Source of the DNA: Victivallaceae bacterium
GTDB taxonomy: Bacteria; Verrucomicrobiota; Lentisphaeria; Victivallales; Victivallaceae
Length of the DNA stretch: 8,325 bases
Assembly: GCA_028717165.1 (NCBI GenBank)
Contig: JAQUOK010000105.1
Coordinates: 1-8,325 of the forward strand
Reading direction: 5' to 3'
A model generated the notes under the pieces. The model was not told the DNA's origin. It saw only the letters and a program-made list of their open reading frames with translations, and did no database searches. Positions 1-7,431 of the stretch are shown in pieces. Both the position numbers and the translations under genes were made by a program. Each line of letters opens with the position of its first letter. The stretch's first letter is position 1.

Positions 1-582
1 TTTTTTATTATGATATGCTGGGGCAAGTTATTGTTGAATAATGGAAAGGTTGAACTTTTACAAAAAATTTTAGTGTCGCTCGGAGCGTATTCAATGGGAT
101 TGCTGCCGTTATTTTTTCTGAGTAAAATTTATTTTTTCAATAAATTAAATTCTCCTGCCGGAGCCCAATTGCTGTTGTATATGGTCGTTGTTACCAAAAG
201 CGGCGACACTTTTGCTTATGTAACCGGAATATTGTCCAACCGGATAATGAAAGGAAAAAACCATAAAATCGTCCCGTCGATAAGTCCTAAAAAATCCTGG
301 GAGGGGACCATTGGCGGATTATTTTTTTCGGTATTAACAAGTTTTTTCCTGTATAATTATTTATTTGAGGAAAAATCCGCAACGGTTGCGGTTGTACTGG
401 GGTTCCTGCTGTTTCTTGGGGGCTTTGCGGGAGATTTATCGGAATCGGCATTGAAGCGGATTTGCGGGGTAAAGGATTCCGGGGCAATTATTCCCGGAAT
501 GGGGGGAGTATATGATTTGCTGGACAGTTTTATTTTTAACGCGCCGCTTTTTTATTTCAGCATTTGTCTTTTTTATAAGTAA
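1..582 (+). CDS. cdsA: Phosphatidate cytidylyltransferase (CDP-diglyceride synthase), 5'-partial
   Basis: This integral inner-membrane enzyme converts phosphatidic acid and CTP to CDP-diacylglycerol, the precursor of all the cell's phospholipids. The reading frame is open to the first base, so the ATG at position 10 is probably internal; family members are about 270 residues and only about 193 codons are present, so the N-terminal third is missing. Visible family marks are VTKSGDTFAY (the usual position is xxxDTxAY), the SPKKSWEG block around codon 98, and the C-terminal signature SALKR-x4-KDSGAIIPGMGG-x2-DLLDS. Several hydrophobic segments are seen between them. The usual signature reads GHGG...DR-x-D; here His is Met and Arg is Leu, a variant I believe occurs in PVC bacteria. 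The stop is 27 nt before the next gene in the same direction, so the two may be co-transcribed. The family call is secure. Confidence 0.93.
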   Translation, partial: FFIMICWGKLLLNNGKVELLQKILVSLGAYSMGLLPLFFLSKIYFFNKLNSPAGAQLLLYMVVVTKSGDTFAYVTGILSNRIMKGKNHKIVPSISPKKSWEGTIGGLFFSVLTSFFLYNYLFEEKSATVAVVLGFLLFLGGFAGDLSESALKRICGVKDSGAIIPGMGGVYDLLDSFIFNAPLFYFSICLFYK

Positions 583-609
583 ATCCGGAACCGGGGAAAT
601 ATAGAATTA

Positions 610-2238
610 TTGAATTCCGACCGCGAAAAAAAGAATATCTGCAAATGGATTACAAGCGCCGGGCTGATCGTGCTGCTTTTTTTCATTATAGATATTATTG
701 CGGTAAATGATACCCTGTTGACGCCATATGAAGAACTCCGCCCTACTGCTCTCCCGACAAGAGACGCTGATACCGGAATATATTATATCAGGGATAAAAA
801 TACTGATGAAACATACTCTCTGGATAAAAACAGACACCTCGTTTACTATGACAAAGAAAAGAAAAAAATAAAACCGCTGGGGAGCAAATCCGAACAAATA
901 AAACTGACCGGCCGCGGAATAATTTATTTGCATCCGCCGGTAAGCCCCTTATATTCTTTTTATCTGCCCTGTTTTTCTTTTCGTTTATTATTGCCAGTAA
1001 TAATCGTGACCGCTTTTCTGTTTTTACTTTCCTTCTTCACCGGGTCTGGCCAAAAAACGGGAATTAAATTATTTTTTCTCTATTTATTTGCCGTTGTTAT
1101 CCGGGCGTCATTCGCCTGGCTTCGCCATGATTTCGGCCAGATGGGGACAGAGCTGCTTCGTTACGAAGGAGAATCGGTGTTATTTGACGTTCCTTTGATA
1201 ACAGACGTTTTTGAATTTCTCAAAACTTATCCGGAAATGATGATAAAATTAAGCATGAACGGCAGTCATTATCCTCCCGGTTTTGCCTTGCTGCTAAAAC
1301 TGGTTGCCGCAATTAAAGGAATGTCTGCGCTGGAAACGATCAAAGCGAATATAAACATATTCGGCTGGGTTATATTGATGATCGGAAGCGTGTCCGTTTA
1401 TCCGCTTTACCTGTTGATAAAAGAATTTTTTGATGACCGGACGGCAATTATCGGAGTTATCGTTTTCATTTTCATGCCGAATACGATTATTTACGGTGCC
1501 GTAAGCCTGGATTCGATATTTGTCATGCTGGCGCTTTGGCCGGTTTATTTTTTAGTGAGGGCGGAGAAGGATAATTTGATCTGTTCGATTTTGGCGGGGT
1601 TGTTCCTGGGGATCGCGGTTTTCTTCAGTTTCTCCGGTATCCCGGTCGGGCTTCTTATGGCGCTTTTTATCTTGCTGAAGATGCTGCAGTCCGGAGAAAA
1701 CCTGTTGAAATATTTAAAAATATCCTGCCTTGCGGCCGCCGGTTTCTTTTCTTTTTTTCTTTTTCTTTACGGCATATTCGGCTTTAATTTGATAGAATGT
1801 TTCCTGACCGCACAAAAACTGGAAAAACTGTTTATAAGCGGTGTTGCCGTCAGATACCATAAGAAAGCGTTTGATGATTTGTATTTATACGTTATATGGG
1901 GAAACTACCTGGCGTTCTGCATATATGCCGGTTTCCACAATATAGCTCTCTTTCTGCGTAACGTGAAAAGCATAATCGGCGGCAAAATAGAGAAATTGAA
2001 AAATTCCGGCATTTTCAGTATTGCCGTTTTTGTTTTCATGATTATTATCGGTTTTGTTTACCATATGGAAACGGAGAGAATATGGCAGTTTGTCAGCGCT
2101 TTTCTCGCGGTAATAATAGCCGGGGAATTGCAGAAAACCGCGTCCGCACCCATGATGAAAAATATTTTACTGCTGATGCTGACGATATCCGCACTTTCAA
2201 CTTTCCTTCTGGAAACCGTATTTTTTACCTTGTTTTAA
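610..2238 (+). CDS. Polytopic membrane protein, GT-C / GT39-like glycosyltransferase
   Basis: This 542-residue protein has about ten hydrophobic membrane segments (for example residues 15-31, 117-143, 153-170, 250-270, 278-296, 301-316, 324-355, 372-392, 466-483 and 515-540). It probably transfers a sugar from a polyprenyl-phosphate donor on the outer face of the inner membrane. Supporting marks are a SHYPPGF motif at residues 219-225 (the PPG motif of GT39/ArnT-like proteins), a PNTIIYGAVSLDS stretch at 290-302, and a late METERIWQF segment at 486-494 resembling the E-x-R-x-W motif of this group. Residues 32-116, between the first two membrane helices, form a hydrophilic and probably periplasmic region that I do not recognise. 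The start is TTG, with GGGGAA 11 nt upstream; no ATG occurs in frame until residue 178, so TTG is the best choice. It lies 27 nt after cdsA. Donor and acceptor cannot be read from the sequence; a related O-antigen or teichoic-type ligase is a less likely alternative. Confidence 0.68.
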   Translation: MNSDREKKNICKWITSAGLIVLLFFIIDIIAVNDTLLTPYEELRPTALPTRDADTGIYYIRDKNTDETYSLDKNRHLVYYDKEKKKIKPLGSKSEQIKLTGRGIIYLHPPVSPLYSFYLPCFSFRLLLPVIIVTAFLFLLSFFTGSGQKTGIKLFFLYLFAVVIRASFAWLRHDFGQMGTELLRYEGESVLFDVPLITDVFEFLKTYPEMMIKLSMNGSHYPPGFALLLKLVAAIKGMSALETIKANINIFGWVILMIGSVSVYPLYLLIKEFFDDRTAIIGVIVFIFMPNTIIYGAVSLDSIFVMLALWPVYFLVRAEKDNLICSILAGLFLGIAVFFSFSGIPVGLLMALFILLKMLQSGENLLKYLKISCLAAAGFFSFFLFLYGIFGFNLIECFLTAQKLEKLFISGVAVRYHKKAFDDLYLYVIWGNYLAFCIYAGFHNIALFLRNVKSIIGGKIEKLKNSGIFSIAVFVFMIIIGFVYHMETERIWQFVSAFLAVIIAGELQKTASAPMMKNILLLMLTISALSTFLLETVFFTLF

Positions 2239-2343
2239 ACAGACGGGCGCAGGAGACGAGAGTCAAAGATAACGAAACCGGCGTTCCGGGCACGGCCGTC
2301 CGGGCGGAGATTTATTAAGCTTTTTAAAAGAGATGCCGGGGCA

Positions 2344-2356
2344 GACTTGACAAGTC
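2344..2356. promoter_or_regulatory. Perfect 13-bp palindrome, candidate operator
   Basis: The sequence is GACTTG-A-CAAGTC, a perfect 6-bp inverted repeat around one base. It contains the whole TTGACA -35 box of the promoter ahead of the Lrp/AsnC gene. A second copy of the half-site, ACTTGA, lies at 2381-2386, 36 bp downstream, just past the -10 box. Lrp-family proteins commonly repress their own promoters by binding sites that overlap the promoter, so autoregulation is a reasonable inference. It could also be chance or the site of another factor. Confidence 0.4.
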
Positions 2357-2374
2357 GGCATAAATAAGTATCTT
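2347..2374 (+). promoter_or_regulatory. Sigma70-type promoter for the regulator-aminotransferase-exporter operon
   Basis: A consensus -35 box, TTGACA (2347-2352), is followed after 16 bp by TATCTT (2369-2374), which matches four of six bases of the -10 consensus. Transcription would start near 2381, giving a leader of about 45 nt. The 177-bp gap after the upstream gene, against very tight packing downstream, also argues for a new transcription unit here. No convincing intrinsic terminator for the upstream genes is seen in the gap; a GC-rich self-complementary ACGGCCGT at 2292-2299 has no T-run. Confidence 0.5.
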
Positions 2375-2424
2375 AAACCAACTTGAACTTAACCGCCGTT
2401 TTATCTTAAAAACAGGTGATGATG

Positions 2425-2907
2425 ATGAAAGACAGCATTCTTGATCTATTGAGCAGAAATGCCCGCATAAGCACCGCGGAGATTGCCGCGCGTGTGGGAG
2501 TGACGGAAGCCAAAGTAAATGAATTAATAAAGGAACTTGAAGCGGATAATGTCATCAAAGGCTACAAAGTAATTCTTAATGAAGAAGCGCTTAACGAAAA
2601 TATTGTCAGAGCCCTGATAGAAGTAAAGATAACGCCCGAGCGCGGCGGCGGCTTTGACCGAGCGGCGAAGCGCATTTGCCGTTTTCCGGAAGTTACGGAC
2701 TGTTATCTGATTTCCGGAGATTATGATTTACGGCTGGAGGTGAAAGGCAACAGCCTTCGCGATGTCGCGGCGTTCGTTTCCGAGAAACTCTCTACTATTG
2801 ACGGCGTGATTTCAACCGCGACTTTGTTTTTACTGAAAAAATATAAAGAATCCGGAAAAATACTGGAAGAAGAAGAAGAATATGAAAGACTCAAAATTTC
2901 CCCATAA
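2425..2907 (+). CDS. Lrp/AsnC family transcriptional regulator
   Basis: This small DNA-binding regulator senses amino acids. Counted from the ATG at 2425 it has 160 residues, normal for the family. An AsnC-type helix-turn-helix covers about residues 2-58 (DLLSRNARISTAEIAARVGV, then a recognition helix ending in ADNVIKGYKV). A RAM effector-binding domain follows at about 65-140, with the characteristic ISGDYDLRLEV strand and the DGVISTATLFLLKKYK ending. The start is ambiguous: GTG-ATG-ATG-ATG run in frame from 2416 to 2427. AGG at 2414-2416 is 8 nt from the last ATG, the best spacing, so that codon is chosen. The C-terminus ends in a run of glutamates and overlaps the aminotransferase gene by 26 nt, so the two are translationally linked. 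A Lrp regulator next to an aminotransferase resembles Bacillus alaR-alaT (yugG-yugH), so it probably controls this operon in response to alanine or another amino acid; the ligand is inferred. Confidence 0.92.
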   Translation: MKDSILDLLSRNARISTAEIAARVGVTEAKVNELIKELEADNVIKGYKVILNEEALNENIVRALIEVKITPERGGGFDRAAKRICRFPEVTDCYLISGDYDLRLEVKGNSLRDVAAFVSEKLSTIDGVISTATLFLLKKYKESGKILEEEEEYERLKISP

Positions 2908-4063
2908 TAAAATAGCCGAACACATCCAAAAAATCCCCAAAAGCGGTATCCGGGAATTTTTTGAACTGGTGATCGGCTGCGACGATGTAATTTCCCTGGG
3001 CGTCGGAGAACCCGATTTCGTAACCCCGTGGACGATCCGGGAGAGCGCGATCTATTCGCTTGAAAGCGGGCATACCAGCTACACCTCAAATCAGGGATTG
3101 TTATCCCTGCGCCGGGCGATCTGCAATTACGTTAACAACAGTTTCGGGGTCGCGTATGTCCCGGAAACCGAATGCCTGGTAACGGTCGGCGTCAGCGAAG
3201 CCTTGGACCTGGCAATGCGGGCTCTGGTAAATCCCGGCGATGAAGTTATTTACAGCGAACCCTGCTACGTTTCCTACGGGGCCGAAATTCAGATGGTACA
3301 CGGCGTCCCGGTGGTAATCGAGAATACCGCGGAAACGGAATTTTCTCTGGATATCGAGCGGTTAAAAGCTGAAATAACCTCGAAAACCAAAATTTTAATG
3401 CTTAATTTTCCCTGCAACCCGACCGGCGCCACCCTTGATCTGGAACAGCTGGAGGAAATCTCCCGGATTGCGGTAGAACATGACCTGATCGTTTTCACGG
3501 ATGAGATTTATTCCGAGTTAAGCTACGTAAAACGGCTGCCGACCGTCGCGTCCTTCCCGGGCATGCGCGAAAGAACGGTATTTCTGCACGGTTTTTCCAA
3601 GGCTTTCGCCATGACCAGGTTTCGGATCGGTTACGCCTGCGGTCCGGCAGAAATTATCGCCGCCATGAACAAGATTCACCAATATACGATTTTGTGCGCC
3701 CCGATCATGGCTCAGGAAGCGGCGGAAGAAGCGTTGAAAAACGGTGCCGAACCCATGGAAAAAATGCGCCGCGAATATCAGCAGCGCCGCAATTTCATGG
3801 TTGACGGCTTTAACAAAATCGGGCTGAAATGCATTAAACCGAAAGGAGCGTTTTATCTTTTCCCGTCAATAAAGAACACCGGGCTTAGCTCAAGAGATTT
3901 TGCGAAGAGACTTCTGGAAGAACAAAAAGTCGCCGTTGTTCCGGGAACCGCTTTCGGGAAGTGCGGGGAAGGCTATATCCGCTGCTGCTATGCGGCGTCA
4001 TTCGAAGAATTGGCCGAAGCCCTGAAAAGAATTGAGCTTTTTGTGGAAAACCTGAAAAAATAA
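2882..4063 (+). CDS. PLP-dependent class I/II aminotransferase (probable alanine-type transaminase)
   Basis: This cytoplasmic transaminase moves an amino group between an amino acid and a 2-oxo acid. At 393 residues it has full family length (fold type I, aspartate aminotransferase I-gamma group). Visible sites are LGVGEPDF (39-46), TSYTSNQGL (65-73), NPTGA (179-183), DEIYSE (207-212, Asp207 contacting the pyridine nitrogen), the Schiff-base lysine Lys240 in GFSKAFAMT, Arg248 expected at the cofactor phosphate, and Arg367 in YIRCCY, which should hold the substrate carboxylate. The sequence resembles Bacillus AlaT (YugH), and the adjacent Lrp gene matches that arrangement, so alanine:2-oxoglutarate transamination is the best guess; aspartate or aromatic substrates remain possible. 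Arg246 stands where most relatives have Gly (TGWR/TGFR). The ATG lies inside the regulator gene, with GGAAGA 11 nt upstream in a purine-rich run. The gene ends directly against the transporter start. Confidence 0.93.
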   Translation: MKDSKFPHNKIAEHIQKIPKSGIREFFELVIGCDDVISLGVGEPDFVTPWTIRESAIYSLESGHTSYTSNQGLLSLRRAICNYVNNSFGVAYVPETECLVTVGVSEALDLAMRALVNPGDEVIYSEPCYVSYGAEIQMVHGVPVVIENTAETEFSLDIERLKAEITSKTKILMLNFPCNPTGATLDLEQLEEISRIAVEHDLIVFTDEIYSELSYVKRLPTVASFPGMRERTVFLHGFSKAFAMTRFRIGYACGPAEIIAAMNKIHQYTILCAPIMAQEAAEEALKNGAEPMEKMRREYQQRRNFMVDGFNKIGLKCIKPKGAFYLFPSIKNTGLSSRDFAKRLLEEQKVAVVPGTAFGKCGEGYIRCCYAASFEELAEALKRIELFVENLKK

Positions 4064-5788
4064 ATGCTGAAAGAATTTTTAAAGTATTATAAACCGCACC
4101 TCAGGTTGTTTGTAATTGATATGGGGACGGCCGTTATCCTGGCTTTCTGCGGCGTTGCCATTCCGGCCGTTACTTATAAGATCTTTAACGTCTATCTCAA
4201 GGACAGGCACCTGGAGATGATTTATGTAAGCCTGGCCGTCTGGGCGGTTTTTATTGCCCTGGAGACCCTCTGCGACTATGTAAATATAAAATGGGGGCAT
4301 ACTCTCGGTGTGCGCATGGAGGCGGATATGCGGCGGGATATGTTTGCACACCTCCAGAAACTTTCATTCAGTTATTTTGACCGGACCAAGACCGGGCACA
4401 TTATGTCGCGGATCTCAAACGACCTGACGATGATTGCCGAAAGCGCTCATCACTGTCCCGAAGATTTTTTAATTTCAATAGTCACGATTTTCGGCGCTTT
4501 TGCGGTGATGATGTTTGTTAACCCGCTGCTTGGCGCAATTACTTTTGTCCCCCTGCCGTTTATAATTTTATGGGGGACAATATTCCAGTGCCGGATGAAA
4601 GAGCGGTTCCGGGAGACCCGCAAGGCGGTCGCAAACGTCAACAGCGGCGTGGAAAATTCCATTCAGGGAATCCGGGAAGTCCAGTCCTATGTAAATGAAA
4701 ATACTGAAATAGAAAAATTCCACGTTGTAAACAAGAGATTTACGGACGCCAGGGAGAACGTTTTCGGTACGCTTGCCGGGTTTCATTCCGGAATAATGTT
4801 TCTGCTTCAAACCTATTCGGCGCTGTTTGTCGGCGCCGGGGCGGTCATGATTTACTATGACCGGGCCACGGTGCCCCAGCTTCTGATGTTTTTGATGTAT
4901 TCCCGTTTTATTACCATGCCTATTTTCCGCCTGGTGGGTTTTGCCGAACAGTTCCAGCAGGGCATAACCGCTTTTGAGCGGTTTCGGGAGGTAATGGATG
5001 AGAAACCGGATATTGAAGACAGGGAAAACGCCCTCGACCGGAAAGACATTAAAGGCGAAATAGAGTTCAAAAACGTTTATTTCAGATATGACGACCAGGA
5101 AGAGGGGCAGGATTGGGTTTTAAACGATATTAATCTTAAGGCGACGGTCGGCCGGACTGTCGCCCTGGTGGGGGAATCCGGAGCCGGGAAATCGACCATA
5201 GCCGCCCTGATACCCCGCTTTTACGAAGTAAACCGGGGGGCGGTTATGCTTGACGGCAGGAACGTCATGGATTTGAAGAAAGAATGCCTGCGGACCAATA
5301 TCGGCGTGGTGCAGCAAACGCCGTTTCTGTTTGATTCGACCATCAGCGAGAATATCCTGTTCGGGAAACCGGAGGCAAGCGAGGAAGAACTTATAGCAGC
5401 GGCGAAAAACGCCAATATCTACGATTTCATCATGAGCCTGCCGGAACAGTTCAATGCCGCCGTCGGCGAACAGGGCGTCAAGCTTTCCGGCGGGCAGAAA
5501 CAGCGCATTTCGATTGCCCGGGTTTTCCTGAAAAACCCGAAAGTGCTGATTTTTGACGAGGCGACTTCGTCTCTCGACAATGAGTCGGAACAGCTGATCC
5601 GGCAGTCGATGGAAAAACTCTGCGAAGGCAGGACCACTATTATTATCGCGCATCGTCTTTCGACGGTTCGTAACGCAGACTATATCTACTGCATAAAGAA
5701 CGGGAAAATAGTTGAAACCGGCACCCATAAGGAACTGCTGAAAAAAGACGGGTATTACAAAAAATTATATTCCATGCATGCTTTATAA
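4064..5788 (+). CDS. MsbA-like ABC exporter half-transporter (fused membrane and ATPase domains)
   Basis: This 574-residue protein is a type IV ABC exporter half that should act as a homodimer in the inner membrane. The membrane domain (about residues 12-300) has six hydrophobic segments near 15-35, 53-73, 135-153, 156-174, 245-265 and 271-292. The ATPase domain follows: A-loop Tyr342, Walker A GESGAGKST (370-378), Q-loop Gln418, signature LSGGQ (474-478), Walker B VLIFDEA (494-500) with catalytic Glu499, D-loop SLD (503-505) and switch His530. All key residues are present, so it should be active. The family includes lipid A flippases and many drug or peptide exporters; substrate cannot be told from sequence. 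Its ATG starts on the base after the aminotransferase stop, with no clear Shine-Dalgarno sequence of its own, which suggests translation by re-initiation and co-expression with the regulator and aminotransferase. No dedicated terminator follows before the next gene. Confidence 0.93.
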   Translation: MLKEFLKYYKPHLRLFVIDMGTAVILAFCGVAIPAVTYKIFNVYLKDRHLEMIYVSLAVWAVFIALETLCDYVNIKWGHTLGVRMEADMRRDMFAHLQKLSFSYFDRTKTGHIMSRISNDLTMIAESAHHCPEDFLISIVTIFGAFAVMMFVNPLLGAITFVPLPFIILWGTIFQCRMKERFRETRKAVANVNSGVENSIQGIREVQSYVNENTEIEKFHVVNKRFTDARENVFGTLAGFHSGIMFLLQTYSALFVGAGAVMIYYDRATVPQLLMFLMYSRFITMPIFRLVGFAEQFQQGITAFERFREVMDEKPDIEDRENALDRKDIKGEIEFKNVYFRYDDQEEGQDWVLNDINLKATVGRTVALVGESGAGKSTIAALIPRFYEVNRGAVMLDGRNVMDLKKECLRTNIGVVQQTPFLFDSTISENILFGKPEASEEELIAAAKNANIYDFIMSLPEQFNAAVGEQGVKLSGGQKQRISIARVFLKNPKVLIFDEATSSLDNESEQLIRQSMEKLCEGRTTIIIAHRLSTVRNADYIYCIKNGKIVETGTHKELLKKDGYYKKLYSMHAL

Positions 5789-5792
5789 AGAC

Positions 5793-5798
5793 TATAAT
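5793..5798 (+). promoter_or_regulatory. Possible -10 box ahead of the ceramidase-like gene
   Basis: A perfect TATAAT lies in the 40-bp gap, 30 bp before the ATG at 5829. The bases at -35 distance (TTCCAT at 5770-5775, 17-bp spacing) match TTGACA poorly, and there is no extended TG. It may be a weak or activator-dependent promoter, or the gene may be read through from the exporter, since no terminator separates them. Confidence 0.3.
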
Positions 5799-5828
5799 TA
5801 TGATTAAAAAGGGCTAATTGTTCGTATC

Positions 5829-7397
5829 ATGTTAAGATTTCTTTTAGTATTTGCCGCCGGGGCGGGCATCATGATAAAAGTTCAGGCGGAACCGTTGAAA
5901 ATAGGCTGGGCTTCGCGGGATATCTCTACGGCCGAACCGGTCGGCATTCGCGGACAAAACTATCTGCGGATTTCGCAGAAGGTTCTTGACCCGCTCTCCG
6001 TTACCGCGCTGGCTGTCGACAACGGGAAAGACGCCGTTATTTTTCTCGCCATGGATAACGTCTGCCTTCCGAAACATATTAATAAAGCCATAACCGGAAC
6101 CGTTGCGAAGCTGGCGCCGGAAGTGCCGGTCCGCAAAATACTTATGAATGTAACGCATAGTCACAGTACCGGCGATCTTTTCCCGTCGCGACTGGGGTTT
6201 CCGTGCGACATGCCGCGCACGCCGGGGCGGGAATATGCGGATTTTTTTGTCCGGCGCGCCGCCGAAGCAGTGGTTGAAGCCTGGAAAAAACGGACTCCCG
6301 GCGGTGTTGCCTGGGGGTACGGATATGCTGTTGTCGGACATTGTCGCCGCACAGTCTATTTTGATGACGCTTCCAAACGTTCCGGCGCGACAGCTTCCGT
6401 GCCGGGAGTCATGATAAACGGGCATTGCGTTATGCACGGCAATACGGATGACCGTCAATTCAGTCATTTTGAAACGGGTTCCGACCCTCATGTTAATTTG
6501 CTTTTTACCTTTGATTCGAAGGGCGGGCTCACCGGGGCGATTATCAATGTGCCGTGTCCTTCTCAAAGTTCAGGGAACATTTCGATGCTTTCCGCCGATT
6601 ACTGGCATGACGTCCGCCTGGCAATTCGGGCAAAATACGGCGATATCTTTATTTTGCCGCAGTGCGCCGCCGCGGGAGATATCTCTCCGCGTATTCTTTA
6701 CTATAAACAAGCCCAGGAGCGCCGTTTCCGGCTGAAATACGGCAGAAAAGCTGAATATCAGGGAGAATTTGCCCGCAAAGACAGTGCGGAACGCATAGCC
6801 GCCGCGTTTTCCGAGGTGTATTCATGGGCCCGGAAAGACATTCGCTGCAGTTTGCCCATTACCCATATTACCGCGGACATAAAGATTTCCAAACGCCCCG
6901 TCAGCGACGCGGAATTCAAACGTGAAAAAGAAATTTTGGCTGAACTCGAAAAAACCCCTTTTGCCGCCGCCGGCGATCCTGCGCAGCGCCAGCGTCATGA
7001 TTCATATCTCGTTTCAAAACGCAGCCGTTGCCGCAGTATTATACGGCGTTACGAGGAGCAGAAGCGCAACCCCTGGGGAGATGTTGAACTCCATGCAGTA
7101 CGGATCGGGGATATTGCATTTGCCTCCTGTCCGTTTGAACTTTATACGGATTACATGCTCCGGATTCAGGCGCGCAGCCCGTTCGAACAGACATTCATCG
7201 TCCAGCTCGCTAATACCGTTGACGTCAGCGGGTACGTCCCGACGGAAAGAGCCGAAAAGAACTGCGGCTACAGCGCCGATTATTATTCCAGTCGGATATC
7301 TTCGCGCGGAGGACAGGAACTTGTAGAAAAAACTCTGGAAATCCTGAAACAGATCAAAACGAACGATGCAAAATCGCCTTGCAAACGCCGACCATAG
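5829..7397 (+). CDS. Secreted neutral/alkaline ceramidase-like protein (N-terminal-domain family)
   Basis: This 522-residue exported protein resembles the catalytic N-terminal domain of neutral/alkaline non-lysosomal ceramidases (PF04734), zinc amidases that cleave N-acyl-sphingosine. Residues 1-20 look like a signal peptide ending VQA. Family marks are the early IGWASRDIS strand (25-33), the THSHSTGD metal-binding segment (His110, His112), ADYWHDVR (256-263), LPQCAAAGDISPR (276-288), Glu437 in CPFELY and Tyr469 in SGYVPTERA; the last two match the expected Glu and Tyr ligands. Where ceramidases have a zinc-ligand His in a CHP-type motif, this protein has NVPCPSQ (240-246). There is no C-terminal immunoglobulin-like domain, so it is shorter than true ceramidases (about 650 residues). 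A real ceramide substrate is therefore doubtful; another amide or ester in the periplasm is equally likely. No Shine-Dalgarno sequence is seen at good spacing, but a stop at 5805 leaves no other in-frame upstream start. Transcription is convergent with the next gene. Confidence 0.75.
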   Translation: MLRFLLVFAAGAGIMIKVQAEPLKIGWASRDISTAEPVGIRGQNYLRISQKVLDPLSVTALAVDNGKDAVIFLAMDNVCLPKHINKAITGTVAKLAPEVPVRKILMNVTHSHSTGDLFPSRLGFPCDMPRTPGREYADFFVRRAAEAVVEAWKKRTPGGVAWGYGYAVVGHCRRTVYFDDASKRSGATASVPGVMINGHCVMHGNTDDRQFSHFETGSDPHVNLLFTFDSKGGLTGAIINVPCPSQSSGNISMLSADYWHDVRLAIRAKYGDIFILPQCAAAGDISPRILYYKQAQERRFRLKYGRKAEYQGEFARKDSAERIAAAFSEVYSWARKDIRCSLPITHITADIKISKRPVSDAEFKREKEILAELEKTPFAAAGDPAQRQRHDSYLVSKRSRCRSIIRRYEEQKRNPWGDVELHAVRIGDIAFASCPFELYTDYMLRIQARSPFEQTFIVQLANTVDVSGYVPTERAEKNCGYSADYYSSRISSRGGQELVEKTLEILKQIKTNDAKSPCKRRP

Positions 7398-7431
7398 GCT
7401 GTTTCGGGGCGCTTTGCCTGGTGTTCTTTTG

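Noticed and set aside
2286..2304. GC-rich self-complementary stretch as a terminator after the GT-C-like gene
   Set aside because: Only ACGGCCGT pairs well, leaving no room for a loop, and no T-run follows; the flanking CCGGGC copies are direct rather than inverted repeats.
2082..2318. 78-codon plus-strand open frame reaching into the gap before the regulator
   Set aside because: Most of it overlaps the GT-C-like gene in another frame; composition is not protein-like and there is no ribosome site, so it is taken as chance.
5120..5728. 202-codon minus-strand open frame
   Set aside because: It is antisense to the ABC ATPase domain with all its motifs intact; the antisense product resembles nothing.
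5844..6566. 240-codon minus-strand open frame
   Set aside because: It lies wholly inside the ceramidase-like gene, whose product has recognisable family motifs; the antisense product has none and no ribosome binding site was seen.
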